Below are positions 45,294-54,571 of a stretch of DNA of 64,000 nt, one piece after another. The position numbers were made by a program, and so were the translations under genes. Under the pieces are notes generated by a model that worked only from the letters and a program-made list of their open reading frames with translations, was not told the DNA's origin and did not search any database. The stretch is from UBA7672 sp036733305 (GTDB lineage Bacteria > Pseudomonadota > Alphaproteobacteria > Caulobacterales > Hyphomonadaceae). The DNA lies in assembly GCA_036733305.1 (NCBI GenBank), contig DAINAT010000001.1:73989-137988 (forward strand), read 5' to 3'. Positions within the stretch are counted from its first letter, which is position 1, and every line of letters starts with the position of its first letter.

Positions 45294-45303
45294 GTACGCG
45301 TAT

Positions 45304-45340
45304 CGCCGTCTCCGGTTGGGTGGGCCTTCCGGAGACGGCG
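45304..45340 (+). terminator. stem-loop between receptor and PepSY gene
   Basis: CGCCGTCTCCGG (45304-45315) and CCGGAGACGGCG (45329-45340) pair perfectly over 12 bp, 13-base loop, ten bases after the receptor stop. No T-run follows, so it may act as a partial terminator or an RNA-stabilising hairpin that lowers expression of the downstream PepSY gene relative to the receptor. Confidence 0.5.
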
Positions 45341-45370
45341 CCAAACGCTCAGTGATCTCGTGATGTCCTT

Positions 45371-46837
45371 ATGATTATGAAGACCCTCATCGTCGTGCAC
45401 CGCTATCTCGGCGTTGTGCTCGGCGTGATCATGACGATGTGGTGCCTCTCCGGCTTCGTCATGATGTACCAGGGCTATCCGGCCACCACGCCGGATGAGC
45501 GCCAGTCAGGCCTCGAACGCCTCGACCTCGCGAACGCCAGCGCGCAACTGACATTGGCGGGCGACGCGCCAGCGATGCAGGCGCGCGTCGAAATGCTGAG
45601 CGGGGCGCCAGTGCTGCGCGTCGGCGGCAGGGACGGGCCCAAGGCTTATAATCTAGAATCCGGCGAGACTGTCGGCGTGCTCTCGGAACAGCAGGTGCGC
45701 AACGTCGCGGAGACCTACGCAGCCGGCAATAAAATCAACGGCAAGATCACGGAGCTCGACACGCTCCTGATCGACCAGTGGTCGGTCCAGCCCGCGCGCC
45801 GCTCGCAACCGCTCTGGAAAGCCGTGTTCGATGATCCGGGTGCAAGCTGGGTTTATATCAACGGTTCGAACGGCGAAGTCGTGCAGGACGCCAACGGCCA
45901 CGAACGCTTCTGGAACTGGCTCGGCGCCATCCCGCACTGGCTCTATCCACGCATCCTTCGCGAGAACGGCCAACTCTGGAACGACGTCGTCGTCTATTCC
46001 TCGCTGATCGGCTGCTTCCTCGTCATCACCGGCATGGTCATCGGCTTCGTCCGCCTGCGCGGCCGCTCGGGCAAATGGTGGCCCTACCGCAACCGCCCGA
46101 TGTGGATGTGGCACCACCTGTTCGGCACATTCGCCGGCGTTCTTGTCCTCACCTGGACCTTCTCCGGCATGATGACGATGTCGCCCTTCGGCCTTCTCGA
46201 AAGCGAGGGCGCCGTCAGTCGCGCCGACGTGCAGAGCCCGATGCAGGTCTCCGAAGTTCAAGCCATCCTGGAGCAAGTGAAAGCGAACCCGCCCGCCAAT
46301 CTCGTTACGCTCCGCGCGGCCCCGCTGCTCGGCAAGCCCTACCTGATCGCCCGCTCAGCCGATGGAGCAGACACCCGCTTCGGCCTCAACGGCGCAGCCC
46401 CACTTACGCAGGAAGAGCTTCAGGCCGGTCTCTCCGCAAAGGGCGGCGTTCTGGCTTCGGGCAAGCTCGAAGTGCTGAACACGGAAGACGACTACTATTA
46501 CGGACACAAACGCGCAGTCGATCTGCCGGTCTATCGCGTCACGCTCACCGACCCGGACAGCACCAAGGCCTATTTCGATTACAAGACCGGCGAACTCCGC
46601 CAGCTCGCCGATGGCACGGGCCAGCGCTATCGCTGGTTCGAGGCGGGCCTCCACTCGATGGACTTCTCATTCATGCGTGCCCGGCCTGTCTGGGACATCG
46701 TCACGCTGCTGTTGCTTGCCGCTGTAACGATCGCCTGCGCCACCGGCGCTTGGATGTCCTTCACCCGCGTCGGCCAGGACTTTTCCCGCATCCGTCAGCG
46801 CTTCGCTCGCAAATCAAAGGAGCCAAGCCAGCTGTAA
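45371..46837 (+). CDS. PepSY-associated membrane protein, probable ferri-siderophore reductase
   Basis: 488 residues with four hydrophobic helices: HRYLGVVLGVIMTMWCLSGFV near the N-terminus, VVYSSLIGCFLVITGMVIGFV, MWHHLFGTFAGVLVLTWTFSGMM, and VTLLLLAAVTIACATGAWMSF near the end. The conserved HRY...W...SG and WMWHHLFG...W..SGMM histidines can hold heme, as in PepSY_TM proteins such as those that reduce ferric siderophores at the periplasmic face. Two soluble PepSY-like regions lie between helices. Directly after the TonB receptor on the same strand. ATG 45377 is an alternative start; no strong ribosome site is visible. Confidence 0.82.
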   Translation: MIMKTLIVVHRYLGVVLGVIMTMWCLSGFVMMYQGYPATTPDERQSGLERLDLANASAQLTLAGDAPAMQARVEMLSGAPVLRVGGRDGPKAYNLESGETVGVLSEQQVRNVAETYAAGNKINGKITELDTLLIDQWSVQPARRSQPLWKAVFDDPGASWVYINGSNGEVVQDANGHERFWNWLGAIPHWLYPRILRENGQLWNDVVVYSSLIGCFLVITGMVIGFVRLRGRSGKWWPYRNRPMWMWHHLFGTFAGVLVLTWTFSGMMTMSPFGLLESEGAVSRADVQSPMQVSEVQAILEQVKANPPANLVTLRAAPLLGKPYLIARSADGADTRFGLNGAAPLTQEELQAGLSAKGGVLASGKLEVLNTEDDYYYGHKRAVDLPVYRVTLTDPDSTKAYFDYKTGELRQLADGTGQRYRWFEAGLHSMDFSFMRARPVWDIVTLLLLAAVTIACATGAWMSFTRVGQDFSRIRQRFARKSKEPSQL

Positions 46838-46969
46838 CGGCCCGTAACAACGCTGAAACCGTAAATAACTTTCGGCCGCGCCCGCATCGTGCAGGATCAT
46901 CTCAACCTCGAACCCATGGTTCTTGCTCTCGCTCTCCTCCTCCTGTGGGGGCCAAGCCATGTTAAACTG

Positions 46970-47010
46970 CCGCTGCGGACACGGTTCCGCAGCGGCTTTT
47001 TCTTTTTTTG
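46970..47010 (+). terminator. rho-independent terminator
   Basis: GCCGCTGCGGA (46970-46980) pairs perfectly with TCCGCAGCGGC (46987-46997), six-base loop CACGGT, followed by TTTTTCTTTTTTT (46998-47010). The strongest intrinsic terminator in the window. It ends the TonB receptor-PepSY transcript about 130 bases past its last stop and lies 23 bases short of the convergent TetR gene. Confidence 0.95.
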
Positions 47011-47033
47011 AATGGACGTGGGGAGCAGGCGCT

Positions 47034-47711
47034 CTAGCGGGCGGCTTTCTTCCTGGCCTTCGTCAGCTTCACTGGCTTGGCCTTTGGCGCAGGCCCAGCC
47101 GAAGCGCGGAAGATCGTCACGATCTGCACGGCGATCTCGGCCACGCTCAGCCGGCCCGTGCGATACCACATCGGAACCGCATTGATCAGCGACACCAGCG
47201 ACAGACGATAGATGCTGCGGTCGATCGATGCATTCAGCGGCAGGTCCGCGATCAGCTGCTTGTAGATGACCTCAAACCGGTCGCGTGCCTTCACCAGGTC
47301 TTCGCGCATGTCGCTCGACATGGCCGAGATGTCGCTCATCATCGGCAAGGTCACCGACTCCGGGTCGACCTGCACCGCCAGGTGAACGCGGCAAGCCGCC
47401 TCCAGCCGCTCCCACGGATCGTCCAGCTTTGCGATCTCCGCTTCCATCCGGCTCGCAGCCCCGGCCAGTGCAGCGCCATGCACCTCGACATAGAGGTCCC
47501 GCTTCGACGGAAAGTGGTGATACAGCGACCCGCCGAGAATCCCCGCCGCATCCGCGATCTGGCGAACGCCAACCGCATCATAGCCACGTCGCGCAAACAG
47601 GTCCGATGCAACCAGCAGGATTTCCTGGCGCCGCGCATTGCTTTCTTCAGCAACAGGCTGAACCCGTCTGGTGGCAGTAGCCTTGGTCAATGATCGTCTC
47701 GCATGAAGCAC
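47034..47711 (-). CDS. TetR family transcriptional regulator
   Basis: 225 residues from GTG 47711. Helix-turn-helix: RRQEILLVASDLFARRGYDAVGVRQIADAAGILGGSLYHHFPSKRDLYVEV; the ligand domain ends with a Lys-rich tail (AKPVKLTKARKKAAR). SLYHHFPSK is the form found in regulators of fatty-acid and acyl-CoA genes (KstR2/FadR-like); that is a hint, not proof. Convergent with the iron operon, upstream region shared with the kinase gene's end. Target unknown. Confidence 0.88.
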   Translation of the reverse strand: MLHARRSLTKATATRRVQPVAEESNARRQEILLVASDLFARRGYDAVGVRQIADAAGILGGSLYHHFPSKRDLYVEVHGAALAGAASRMEAEIAKLDDPWERLEAACRVHLAVQVDPESVTLPMMSDISAMSSDMREDLVKARDRFEVIYKQLIADLPLNASIDRSIYRLSLVSLINAVPMWYRTGRLSVAEIAVQIVTIFRASAGPAPKAKPVKLTKARKKAAR

Positions 47712-47815
47712 GGTCTCTTTTACAGGCTACAAGAACTTGAAAGGCGAGGGGAAACTCTTTCTCTTCTCCGGGGTGAGCTTCACGATAGCGGCATATCTTT
47801 GTGCGACCGAAGGGG

Positions 47816-49297
47816 TCATCCTGCACGCAGGTTCAGCGAGAATGACGTTCCGTCAGGCCCGCTCGCAATCATCGACAGCTCGCCCCCCATGCCCCGCGCA
47901 AGCTCTCGCGCAATCGCCAGCCCGAGCCCCGTGCCGCCATCTGATCCGGCCTTTGAAAACGGTTGAAATAGCTTGGTGATCACCAGCCGCGGTATGCCCG
48001 GACCATTGTCGGTGATGACCAGCGTAACGATGTCGCCAGAAGCTGACCGGCTCGCCTCCGCCGTGATCAGGCCAGCGTCATAGCCGGTTGGGCGGCCGGT
48101 AATCGCTCTGGACGCGTTCCTCACGAGGTTGGTGATGATGCGGTGCAAATGATCGCTGTCCGCCATGACTGCTAGGCTCTCATCGCAGGTCACGCGCACA
48201 GTCACTCCGGGCCAACCCGCAATTCCCTCCGCCATCGCCTCGTCGATTGCAGACCTGAACGGCTCGCTGCGCAGATTTGGCAGCGGCGTCTCCGAACGTC
48301 CGTATTTCAGCGTCGCCTCTGCCAGCGTGATCGACCGCTGGATCGCCCGCTCCAGCCGCGGCGCTGCATCGCGCACCAGAGGATCGTTCGAATCCGCCAA
48401 CCCATCCGAAAGCACCTGCGCCGCCGAGAGCGAGTTGCGCAGGTCGTGGCTGATCTTCGCCACCGCCTCGCCAAGGTCCGCCAGCCGCTTCCGCTGCCGC
48501 AACGCCTGCGACACCGTCTTCTGCATTGTCTCCAGCGCAGCCGTCACACGGCGTATCTCATCGCTCTGCCCATAGGGCAGCTTGATCTGCGTCGCCTCGG
48601 GCGCCTCTGAGAAGCGCGTCACCGAATCCGCAATTCCCTGCATTGGCCGCACGATCAATCGGTAAACAGTCACATAGACGATCGCTCCAGCCAGAACGGC
48701 AAAGAGCAGGGCGTTGAGAATGATCGCGCCCGATTGTGCAATCAGCGCCTCTCGCAACGTCGCCTCAGAGACCGTCACCTCCATCTCGTCATAAGGCGTC
48801 AGCTCCGGGTTGAACGACAGCCGCAGGTGCCGGTCCTCGCGCGCCGTGAAATGCGCAACCGTATCGGGAAACCACAGAGATCGGTCGCCCGGCCAGTCCA
48901 TGCGCACGGGCGTTCCGGTAATCGGCTGTGAAGGCGCTAGGATCGTCTCGCGCCTGTCCTTGATGTCCGCGATGATCGACAGGATGAACAACCTGTCCCG
49001 CGCAATCCGCGAGAACTCGTTGCTCGCGCGATGCTCCGGGCTCGACTGTGCCGCCGCGGCGATCAGTTCGGCGACGTTAATGCGCCCAGCCAGCCACTCG
49101 TTGCGTCGCTCCGAAATCAGCAGCGGAAACAGCAGCACGACGATCAGCAACATCAGCCCGACTGTATAGAGCAGCAGCTGCCCCGCCACGCCGGTGAAGA
49201 AGCCCGATACCATCGTCGCGCGCGAACCCTGCGCAGACGCAAGCGCAACGCCCGGCTCCGCTTCGCTCTCACGCGGCGTGTTCGACGTGTCAGCCAT
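47816..49297 (-). CDS. membrane sensor histidine kinase
   Basis: 493 residues from ATG 49297 (GAGTGG upstream; another ATG at 49336 would add 13 residues). Helix 1 (LLLYTVGLMLLIVVLLFPLLIS), a periplasmic sensor of about 120 residues, helix 2 (IILNALLFAVLAGAIVYVTVY), a HAMP linker, dimerisation helix with AKISHDLRNSLSAAQ (phosphorylated His at about 284), and an ATPase domain with N-box HRIITNLVRNAS, G1 DNGPGIP and G2 GGTGLGLAIAREL. All catalytic boxes are intact. Divergent from two OmpR-type regulator genes; its partner is presumably the one at 49570. The signal sensed is unknown. Confidence 0.9.
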   Translation of the reverse strand: MADTSNTPRESEAEPGVALASAQGSRATMVSGFFTGVAGQLLLYTVGLMLLIVVLLFPLLISERRNEWLAGRINVAELIAAAAQSSPEHRASNEFSRIARDRLFILSIIADIKDRRETILAPSQPITGTPVRMDWPGDRSLWFPDTVAHFTAREDRHLRLSFNPELTPYDEMEVTVSEATLREALIAQSGAIILNALLFAVLAGAIVYVTVYRLIVRPMQGIADSVTRFSEAPEATQIKLPYGQSDEIRRVTAALETMQKTVSQALRQRKRLADLGEAVAKISHDLRNSLSAAQVLSDGLADSNDPLVRDAAPRLERAIQRSITLAEATLKYGRSETPLPNLRSEPFRSAIDEAMAEGIAGWPGVTVRVTCDESLAVMADSDHLHRIITNLVRNASRAITGRPTGYDAGLITAEASRSASGDIVTLVITDNGPGIPRLVITKLFQPFSKAGSDGGTGLGLAIARELARGMGGELSMIASGPDGTSFSLNLRAG

Positions 49298-49569
49298 ATG
49301 GCCACTCGTTTGCGGCCTACGCCGCACTCCTCCCATGTCGCAGGGCGCCCGTCTGACCGCGGACTATCAGTCTCCTCACGACGGCTTGAGCATGCCGTGG
49401 GGCGATTGCCCTGTCGAGCATGCAAACAAGTGTTTGGTTGGAAGCGGAAAACCTGAGACACTGTACTTACAGACGGAACCTGACGTCGCGTGCGCAAGCA
49501 TCGCCCGTTTGGTTACCGCAAGAGCATCCGCTCAGGATGCCGGGACGGCCCAGGAGGAGATAATCAGGC

Positions 49570-50256
49570 ATGAAAGCCGAGCGGACGATTCTGCTTATTG
49601 AAGACGATACGGATCTGCGCGAAGCGCTGGCCCGCCAATTCAATCTGCAGGAAGATTTCAAGGTCGAACACGCCGCCACCGCTGCGGAAGGCATCGACAA
49701 GGCAGAATCAACGCGGCCCGATATCATCATCCTCGATGTCGAACTGCCCGACATGGATGGCCGCGACGCTTGCCGTCTCATCCGCAGGCACAAAGTCCTC
49801 GCCCCCATCCTGATGCTGACGGGGCAGACGACCGACAGCGATGCAATCCTCGGTCTTGATGCAGGTGCGAACGACTACATCGCCAAGCCGGTCCGCTTTC
49901 CCGTTCTGCTCGCCCGCGTCCGCGCGCACATCCGCACGCACGAACAGAGCGACGACGCCTCCTTCCATCTCGGCCCGTACGAGTTCCGCCCGTCAGCAAA
50001 AGTGCTGATCGATGAAGCGCAGCGGAAGATCAGGTTGACGGACAAGGAAACCGACATTCTTCGCCATCTTTACAAAGCCGGCGGCAAGCCCGTTCCGCGC
50101 GAGGAACTGATGGCGGAGGTGTGGGGCCACAACTCGCAAGCCACAACTCACACGCTTGAGACGCACATGTATCGCCTGCGCCAGAAGATCGAACCGAACC
50201 CCGGCGTGTCGCGCTTCCTCATCACGGAGGGCGGTGGCTACAGCCTCCAGCCGTGA
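49570..50256 (+). CDS. OmpR-family response regulator
   Basis: 228 residues. Receiver with acidic pair in LLIEDDTD, phosphoacceptor Asp56 in IIILDVELPDMDG, Thr in LMLTGQT and Lys in YIAKPVRFP; then a winged-helix DNA-binding domain (LTDKETDILRHLYKAGGKPVPREELMAEVWG, ETHMYRLRQKIE). A complete, functional-looking regulator. AGGAGG precedes ATG. Divergent from the histidine kinase at 47816, so they probably form a two-component system. A close paralogue with a broken receiver follows 180 bases downstream. Confidence 0.92.
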   Translation: MKAERTILLIEDDTDLREALARQFNLQEDFKVEHAATAAEGIDKAESTRPDIIILDVELPDMDGRDACRLIRRHKVLAPILMLTGQTTDSDAILGLDAGANDYIAKPVRFPVLLARVRAHIRTHEQSDDASFHLGPYEFRPSAKVLIDEAQRKIRLTDKETDILRHLYKAGGKPVPREELMAEVWGHNSQATTHTLETHMYRLRQKIEPNPGVSRFLITEGGGYSLQP

Positions 50257-50435
50257 TCCTATGCTCGCAACCGCACAACGTTAGCGTGCTCTTTTTCGCG
50301 CGCGCACAATCGTACTAATTTGATCAGGTTCTATCCAAATCTTCTTGCGTGGAAGCACGCGCGCCTCTTGCGCGTAAGCAATTTTCATCCTCAATAGCGT
50401 CACCAAACGAACGTTAGGTTGATCGAGGTCCTGCC

Positions 50436-51164
50436 ATGGCTTTTCAGCAGACCATCTTCATCATTGATGGCGACGCCGCAGCTAACGAATTCCTTGCCCG
50501 ACACTTTGAAGCGCACGAGTTCATCGTCCACACAGCCACCACGGCGGAGGAATGCCTCGCCATGGTGCGCACACAGCGCGCCGATCTGATCATCCTTGGT
50601 GTCGATCTGCCGGACATGGATGGCCGCGACACCTGCCGCCTTCTGCGCAAGCGCGGCCTGCTCACGCCGATCCTTATCGTCAGCGATCAGGGCTCGGATG
50701 CAGACACCATTCTCGGTCTCGACTCAGGCGGCAACGACTACATCGTCAAGCCGATCCGCTTCCCCAGCCTGCTCGCCCGCGTCCGTGCTCACCTGCGCAC
50801 GTCGGAAGCCAGCTCCACCGCCGTCATCCGCATCGGCCTCTGCGAGTTCCAGCCGGCCGACCGCATCATCACCGGCCTCGATCGCCAGACGATCCAGCTC
50901 ACGGAAAAGGAAACGCAGGTCCTGCGCTATCTCTTCCGCGCCCGTGGTCGCGCGGTCAGCAAGCAGGAACTGCTCGTCGAAGTTTGGGGCTATTCGTCGA
51001 AGGTCAACTCGCACACGGTCGAAACGCACGTTTATCGCCTGCGCCAGAAGATCGATAGCCTCTCGCAGGCCGGCTGCGTCCTGCGCACCGAAGAGAAGGG
51101 CTATAGCCTGTCGTCGTCCGTTCCCGGCCGCCAGGAATCCGCCTCTCAGATCGCAGCCGAATAG
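50436..51164 (+). CDS. atypical OmpR-family regulator with pseudo-receiver
   Basis: 242 residues, a tandem paralogue of the regulator at 49570, alike throughout. The phosphoacceptor is lost: IIILDVELPDMDG in the paralogue reads LIILGVDLPDMDG here, with Gly55 (codon GGT in place of GAT) where Asp should be. The acidic triad reads IIDGDA in place of LIEDDTD; the switch Thr is Ser (LIVSDQG); Lys is kept (VKPIRFP). The winged-helix domain is intact (LTEKETQVLRYLF, ETHVYRLRQKID). It should not be controlled by phosphorylation and may act as a constitutive or dimerisation-driven regulator, or compete at the partner's sites. GAGG seven bases before ATG. Confidence 0.9.
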   Translation: MAFQQTIFIIDGDAAANEFLARHFEAHEFIVHTATTAEECLAMVRTQRADLIILGVDLPDMDGRDTCRLLRKRGLLTPILIVSDQGSDADTILGLDSGGNDYIVKPIRFPSLLARVRAHLRTSEASSTAVIRIGLCEFQPADRIITGLDRQTIQLTEKETQVLRYLFRARGRAVSKQELLVEVWGYSSKVNSHTVETHVYRLRQKIDSLSQAGCVLRTEEKGYSLSSSVPGRQESASQIAAE

Positions 51165-51202
51165 CCAGATCGCAGCCGCACAGGTCGCCCCAACGCGGCA
51201 CG

Positions 51203-51237
51203 AAAAAAGACCCCGGATCTCATCGATCCGGGGTTTT
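51203..51237. terminator. bidirectional rho-independent terminator
   Basis: CCCCGGATC (51211-51219) pairs with GATCCGGGG (51225-51233), loop TCATC. AAAAAA precedes and TTTT follows, so a U-tract arises on either strand. It serves both the pseudo-receiver regulator gene and the convergent TonB receptor gene at 51288. Confidence 0.9.
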
Positions 51238-51287
51238 CATTTGCCAGGGAGTCCCGGCGCTGTCGCCAGCGCCGTTGTAGGCCACGC

Positions 51288-54152
51288 TCAGAACTTGAGT
51301 TGCAGTTCAACGCCCGCCCAGCGCGGCATGCGATACTGGTCGTTCTGCGTCATGCAGGATTCTGCGAGGAACCCATTCCCGCCATTGCCATTGGGCTGAA
51401 TGGTCGTCGCCGCAGACGATCCGCAGAAGGCCAGCGTCTGCGGAATAACCCGCGCCGTGGAGGTCTGCGCGCCGCCGGCCGTAGTGGCCGCCGCCGTCGT
51501 GTCAGCGCGGCGCAGTCCCTGCGAACGGCCGTCGAACTGAAGGTCGTCGAACAGATTGTTGATGAAGCCGATGATCGTGAAATGCCCATCGGCCGACGTC
51601 CACAACGCGCGCACATTCACCAGATCCCATTCCGGCGTCTTGTTGACGTCGCGATTGAAGATCGAGGAGTAGGTGCCGTCCTGCCAGTTATAGGATGCCG
51701 ACGTCGTCAGCGAGCCCATCTCGGCGAGGTCGAACGTATAGAGTGCGTTCAACGAAACCTTGTTCTTGGGGCTGAAGGGAAGAATGTTGCCCTTCAGATC
51801 CTGGCCCACCTGGCCGTCAACCAGCAGGCCCGCTGCGTTGTAACGCGGGCTCACAACGGCGCCGCTCGGGGTCGCCCCGGGCAGGCGTGCAAGCGGGTCC
51901 GCGCTGTGCACCAGACCGTTGGCTTCCTTGATCTCCGGATTGGTGTAGCCGTAGTTGAGGAAGAGGCGGAACTCTTCCGTCGGCGCCCATGTCGTCTCAA
52001 CCTCGAAGCCGGTTGTCTGCACTTTCGGAAGGTTGAGGAAGGCCGTGTAGGCCAGCGATGGCTGTCCGGCCACCGGGATCGGGATCACCGCATTCGGGAT
52101 CTGATACCCCTTGTAGTCGTACAGATAGAGGTCGGTGTTGATCGTCAGGTAGAGCTCGGGGAAGTCCTGCTTCCAGCCGATTTCGTAGCTGTCGATCTGT
52201 TCCTTGTCGACTTCCGGAAGTGGTGCGAACACCGACGCGCCGCCACCCGTGCCGAAGCCGCCGCCTTTGTAGCCGCGCGCGTAGTTGGCAAACACCAGCG
52301 TGTTGTCGCTCGGCGTCCAGTCGACACGCAGCATCCCCGTCACAGCTTCCCAGCTATCGGCCAGTCGGCGCACGCGGTTGCCGTCAGAATCCGTGTACGC
52401 GCCCGACGGGTTCGCCGCCGTGGCGTCTACAACGCCGGGTGCGCCGTTGGGATAAAGGCTGCTCACACCGCTGAAGGCGCTATCCGTGATATCGACGCCG
52501 GGTTGTGCGGCGGTGCCTGTCGCGCATGTGCTGGTGTAATAGCACATCGCGCGGCCGCGTTCCTGCAGCCACGTATAGTCCTTCGAATAACGAAGACCGC
52601 CCGTCAGTTTGAAGTTGTCATTGATCGTCCAGTCGGCCTGCGTGAACACGCCATAGGAGTTCGAGATACCGCCATTCTCGGTCAGCGTCGAAAGGGCATG
52701 GCCATTCCGCGTCGGCGTCGGCTGGTTGGGCAGGATGCCCGCAACACCACCCGTCAACGGGTTGATGATGGCGCGGTTCGAGAACGGCGTCGGCACGAGG
52801 TCGTCATAGTACACGTAGATCGGCTGTCCGAAATTCTCCTGGTACTGATAGAGGCCCGCGATGAATTGAATCGGTCCGTCGTAGGTCGAGACGAGGTTGA
52901 TCTCGTTCGAGAACCATGAACGCTGCTCGTTGTATTCCACCGTCCGGCTGGGCAGGATCGTGGTCAGCGTACCTGCCGGGTTCCCCGTCGTCGGATAGAC
53001 GCGCGCCTGGTACGAGGTCACGGCCGTGTCGTCGCCTTCCGCGAAATAGTTGTATTTGTAGAAGCCGTACCCGCCGACATATTTGAGGTCGAAGCTGCCG
53101 ACATCCCAGATGACTTCCAGCGCCGCATCATTGCCGCCGGTCAGGCTGGCGACGCCTGTCGTGTTGGACCCGAACGCAAACGGATCGTTGATCGCCGGGT
53201 TGCCCGTCAGCGAGCCAACCTGCCGCATATTCAGTGCATTGGGGTTATAGCCGTAGCCGGAGTTTGGAGCCGTGGCGCTTGCCCCGGTTGCAAAGAAGCG
53301 CCGGTCATATTCCTGCCGGTCGCCCGCGGTCGTACGCGCGCCCGGCGCGCCGGCCTTCTTCCAGCCAACATGGCCCCAGCGCAGGAACCAGCTGATGTCC
53401 TCTCCGAGATCACCTTCGAACTGGACTTCATAGTTGTAGCCGTCGGTCCGCAGGCCTTCCGAATCCAGCCCCGAGGCGTTCGTCAGGAAGCCTTCGCCCT
53501 GATATTCCCGCGAGCCGACGACGCGGTAGCGCAGGCTGTCATTGATCGGCCCCGACACGGACAGATCGACGTTCATCGTCTCGAACGATCCCGCCCCGAT
53601 ATTCAGCTGCGTTGAAAATTCATCCGTCGGGCGCTTCGAGATCAGGTTGATGGCGCCGCCGATGGAGTCGCGGCCATACAGCGTTCCCTGCGGCCCGCGC
53701 ACCACCTCGGTCCGCTCCACCATGATCGGCCGGCGCGACGCGATCGCGATGATCGAGGAGGGATAATAAACCCCGTCCACATAGTTCGACACGCCCGTGC
53801 GGATGCCGAAGCTGTTGGAGTTCCGGTTGACGCCCCGCATCCCGATCCGGTCCGTCGCGACCGCGAACGTCAGGCCCGGCGCGAAGTTCGTGAAGTCCGT
53901 CAGCGTGTTGAGCCCGATCTCCTCGCGCGTCTGGGAGGACACCGCCGTCACCGCGATCGCGATATCCTGAACCGTCTCCTCGCGCTTCTGCGCCGTCACC
54001 ACCACCACGTCGCGCCGCGAGTCAGGCTGTTCCTCACGCGCCTCCGCCTGTGGCGCAGTCTGAACTGTCTGCTGGGCAAGGGCTTGTGGAAGCGAGCCGA
54101 TGCCGATCAGCAACGCGATCGCAGAGGCGCCTGTAAGCGCAGTCGTCTTCAT
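51288..54152 (-). CDS. TonB-dependent receptor
   Basis: 954 residues from ATG 54152, with GGGGAGG six bases upstream (the frame opens at 54167). Signal peptide ending PQALAQQ; TonB-box-like RRDVVVVTAQKREETVQDI; plug with LTDFTNFAPGLTF, RIGMRGVNRNSNSFGIRTGVSNYVDG and EVVRGPQGTLYGRDSIGGAINLISKRP; then a large barrel ending WAGVELQLKF. The plug wording (AQKREETVQDI, RGPQGTLYGR) is the same group as the frameshifted receptor at 4568, common in organisms that take up terpenoid, aromatic or steroid-like compounds. The secreted protein at 54572 is upstream on the same strand, 420 bases away. Confidence 0.92.
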   Translation of the reverse strand: MKTTALTGASAIALLIGIGSLPQALAQQTVQTAPQAEAREEQPDSRRDVVVVTAQKREETVQDIAIAVTAVSSQTREEIGLNTLTDFTNFAPGLTFAVATDRIGMRGVNRNSNSFGIRTGVSNYVDGVYYPSSIIAIASRRPIMVERTEVVRGPQGTLYGRDSIGGAINLISKRPTDEFSTQLNIGAGSFETMNVDLSVSGPINDSLRYRVVGSREYQGEGFLTNASGLDSEGLRTDGYNYEVQFEGDLGEDISWFLRWGHVGWKKAGAPGARTTAGDRQEYDRRFFATGASATAPNSGYGYNPNALNMRQVGSLTGNPAINDPFAFGSNTTGVASLTGGNDAALEVIWDVGSFDLKYVGGYGFYKYNYFAEGDDTAVTSYQARVYPTTGNPAGTLTTILPSRTVEYNEQRSWFSNEINLVSTYDGPIQFIAGLYQYQENFGQPIYVYYDDLVPTPFSNRAIINPLTGGVAGILPNQPTPTRNGHALSTLTENGGISNSYGVFTQADWTINDNFKLTGGLRYSKDYTWLQERGRAMCYYTSTCATGTAAQPGVDITDSAFSGVSSLYPNGAPGVVDATAANPSGAYTDSDGNRVRRLADSWEAVTGMLRVDWTPSDNTLVFANYARGYKGGGFGTGGGASVFAPLPEVDKEQIDSYEIGWKQDFPELYLTINTDLYLYDYKGYQIPNAVIPIPVAGQPSLAYTAFLNLPKVQTTGFEVETTWAPTEEFRLFLNYGYTNPEIKEANGLVHSADPLARLPGATPSGAVVSPRYNAAGLLVDGQVGQDLKGNILPFSPKNKVSLNALYTFDLAEMGSLTTSASYNWQDGTYSSIFNRDVNKTPEWDLVNVRALWTSADGHFTIIGFINNLFDDLQFDGRSQGLRRADTTAAATTAGGAQTSTARVIPQTLAFCGSSAATTIQPNGNGGNGFLAESCMTQNDQYRMPRWAGVELQLKF

Positions 54153-54571
54153 GGTGATCCTCCCCATGCCGCATGTGTTAGCGGCGTTCAGTCCGAGGCG
54201 GTTCGTGCCGCCAAACGGTTGTTAGGGCGGATGCAATCACCGCTCGCACTGCACAAGCAAGGAAACGTGCATGACTTTGCACACGCACTTCGTGAGCACG
54301 CAGTGAGCCAACTCACGTCCACAGGGCATCCAGCAGTCGCTTGTATTGCCGCGATAAAACCGCATACGGACGTTTCGAAAATTGAGGGCCGCCCAACGAA
54401 ACTCGCGGGTGCGTCCGCAATTCCCCCGGATAGTTGATGCTGCGCGCTAGACGCTGCCAAGTGCGCGTTACCAAGCGCCCCGCTACGGCAAGCAAGTGTT
54501 CCGAAACGGAAAGCGCGGCTGGCATGACCAACCGCGCTTCACGTATCTGTTCGAAGACTCAGTGCGAGTTG
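54153..54571. other. intergenic region with a stem-loop
   Basis: 419 bases between two minus-strand genes. Near the secreted-protein end, AAGCGCGG (54511-54518) pairs with CCGCGCTT (54532-54539), with an inner TGG/CCA extension, and is followed on the minus strand by TCCGTTTCGG: a likely weak terminator for the gene at 54572. The rest should hold the receptor promoter; nothing else recognisable. Confidence 0.5.

Noticed and set aside
43482..45344. A 620-codon minus-strand frame across the TonB receptor
   Set aside because: Fully covered by the receptor, which has signal peptide, plug and terminal Phe; the antisense frame shows no family features.
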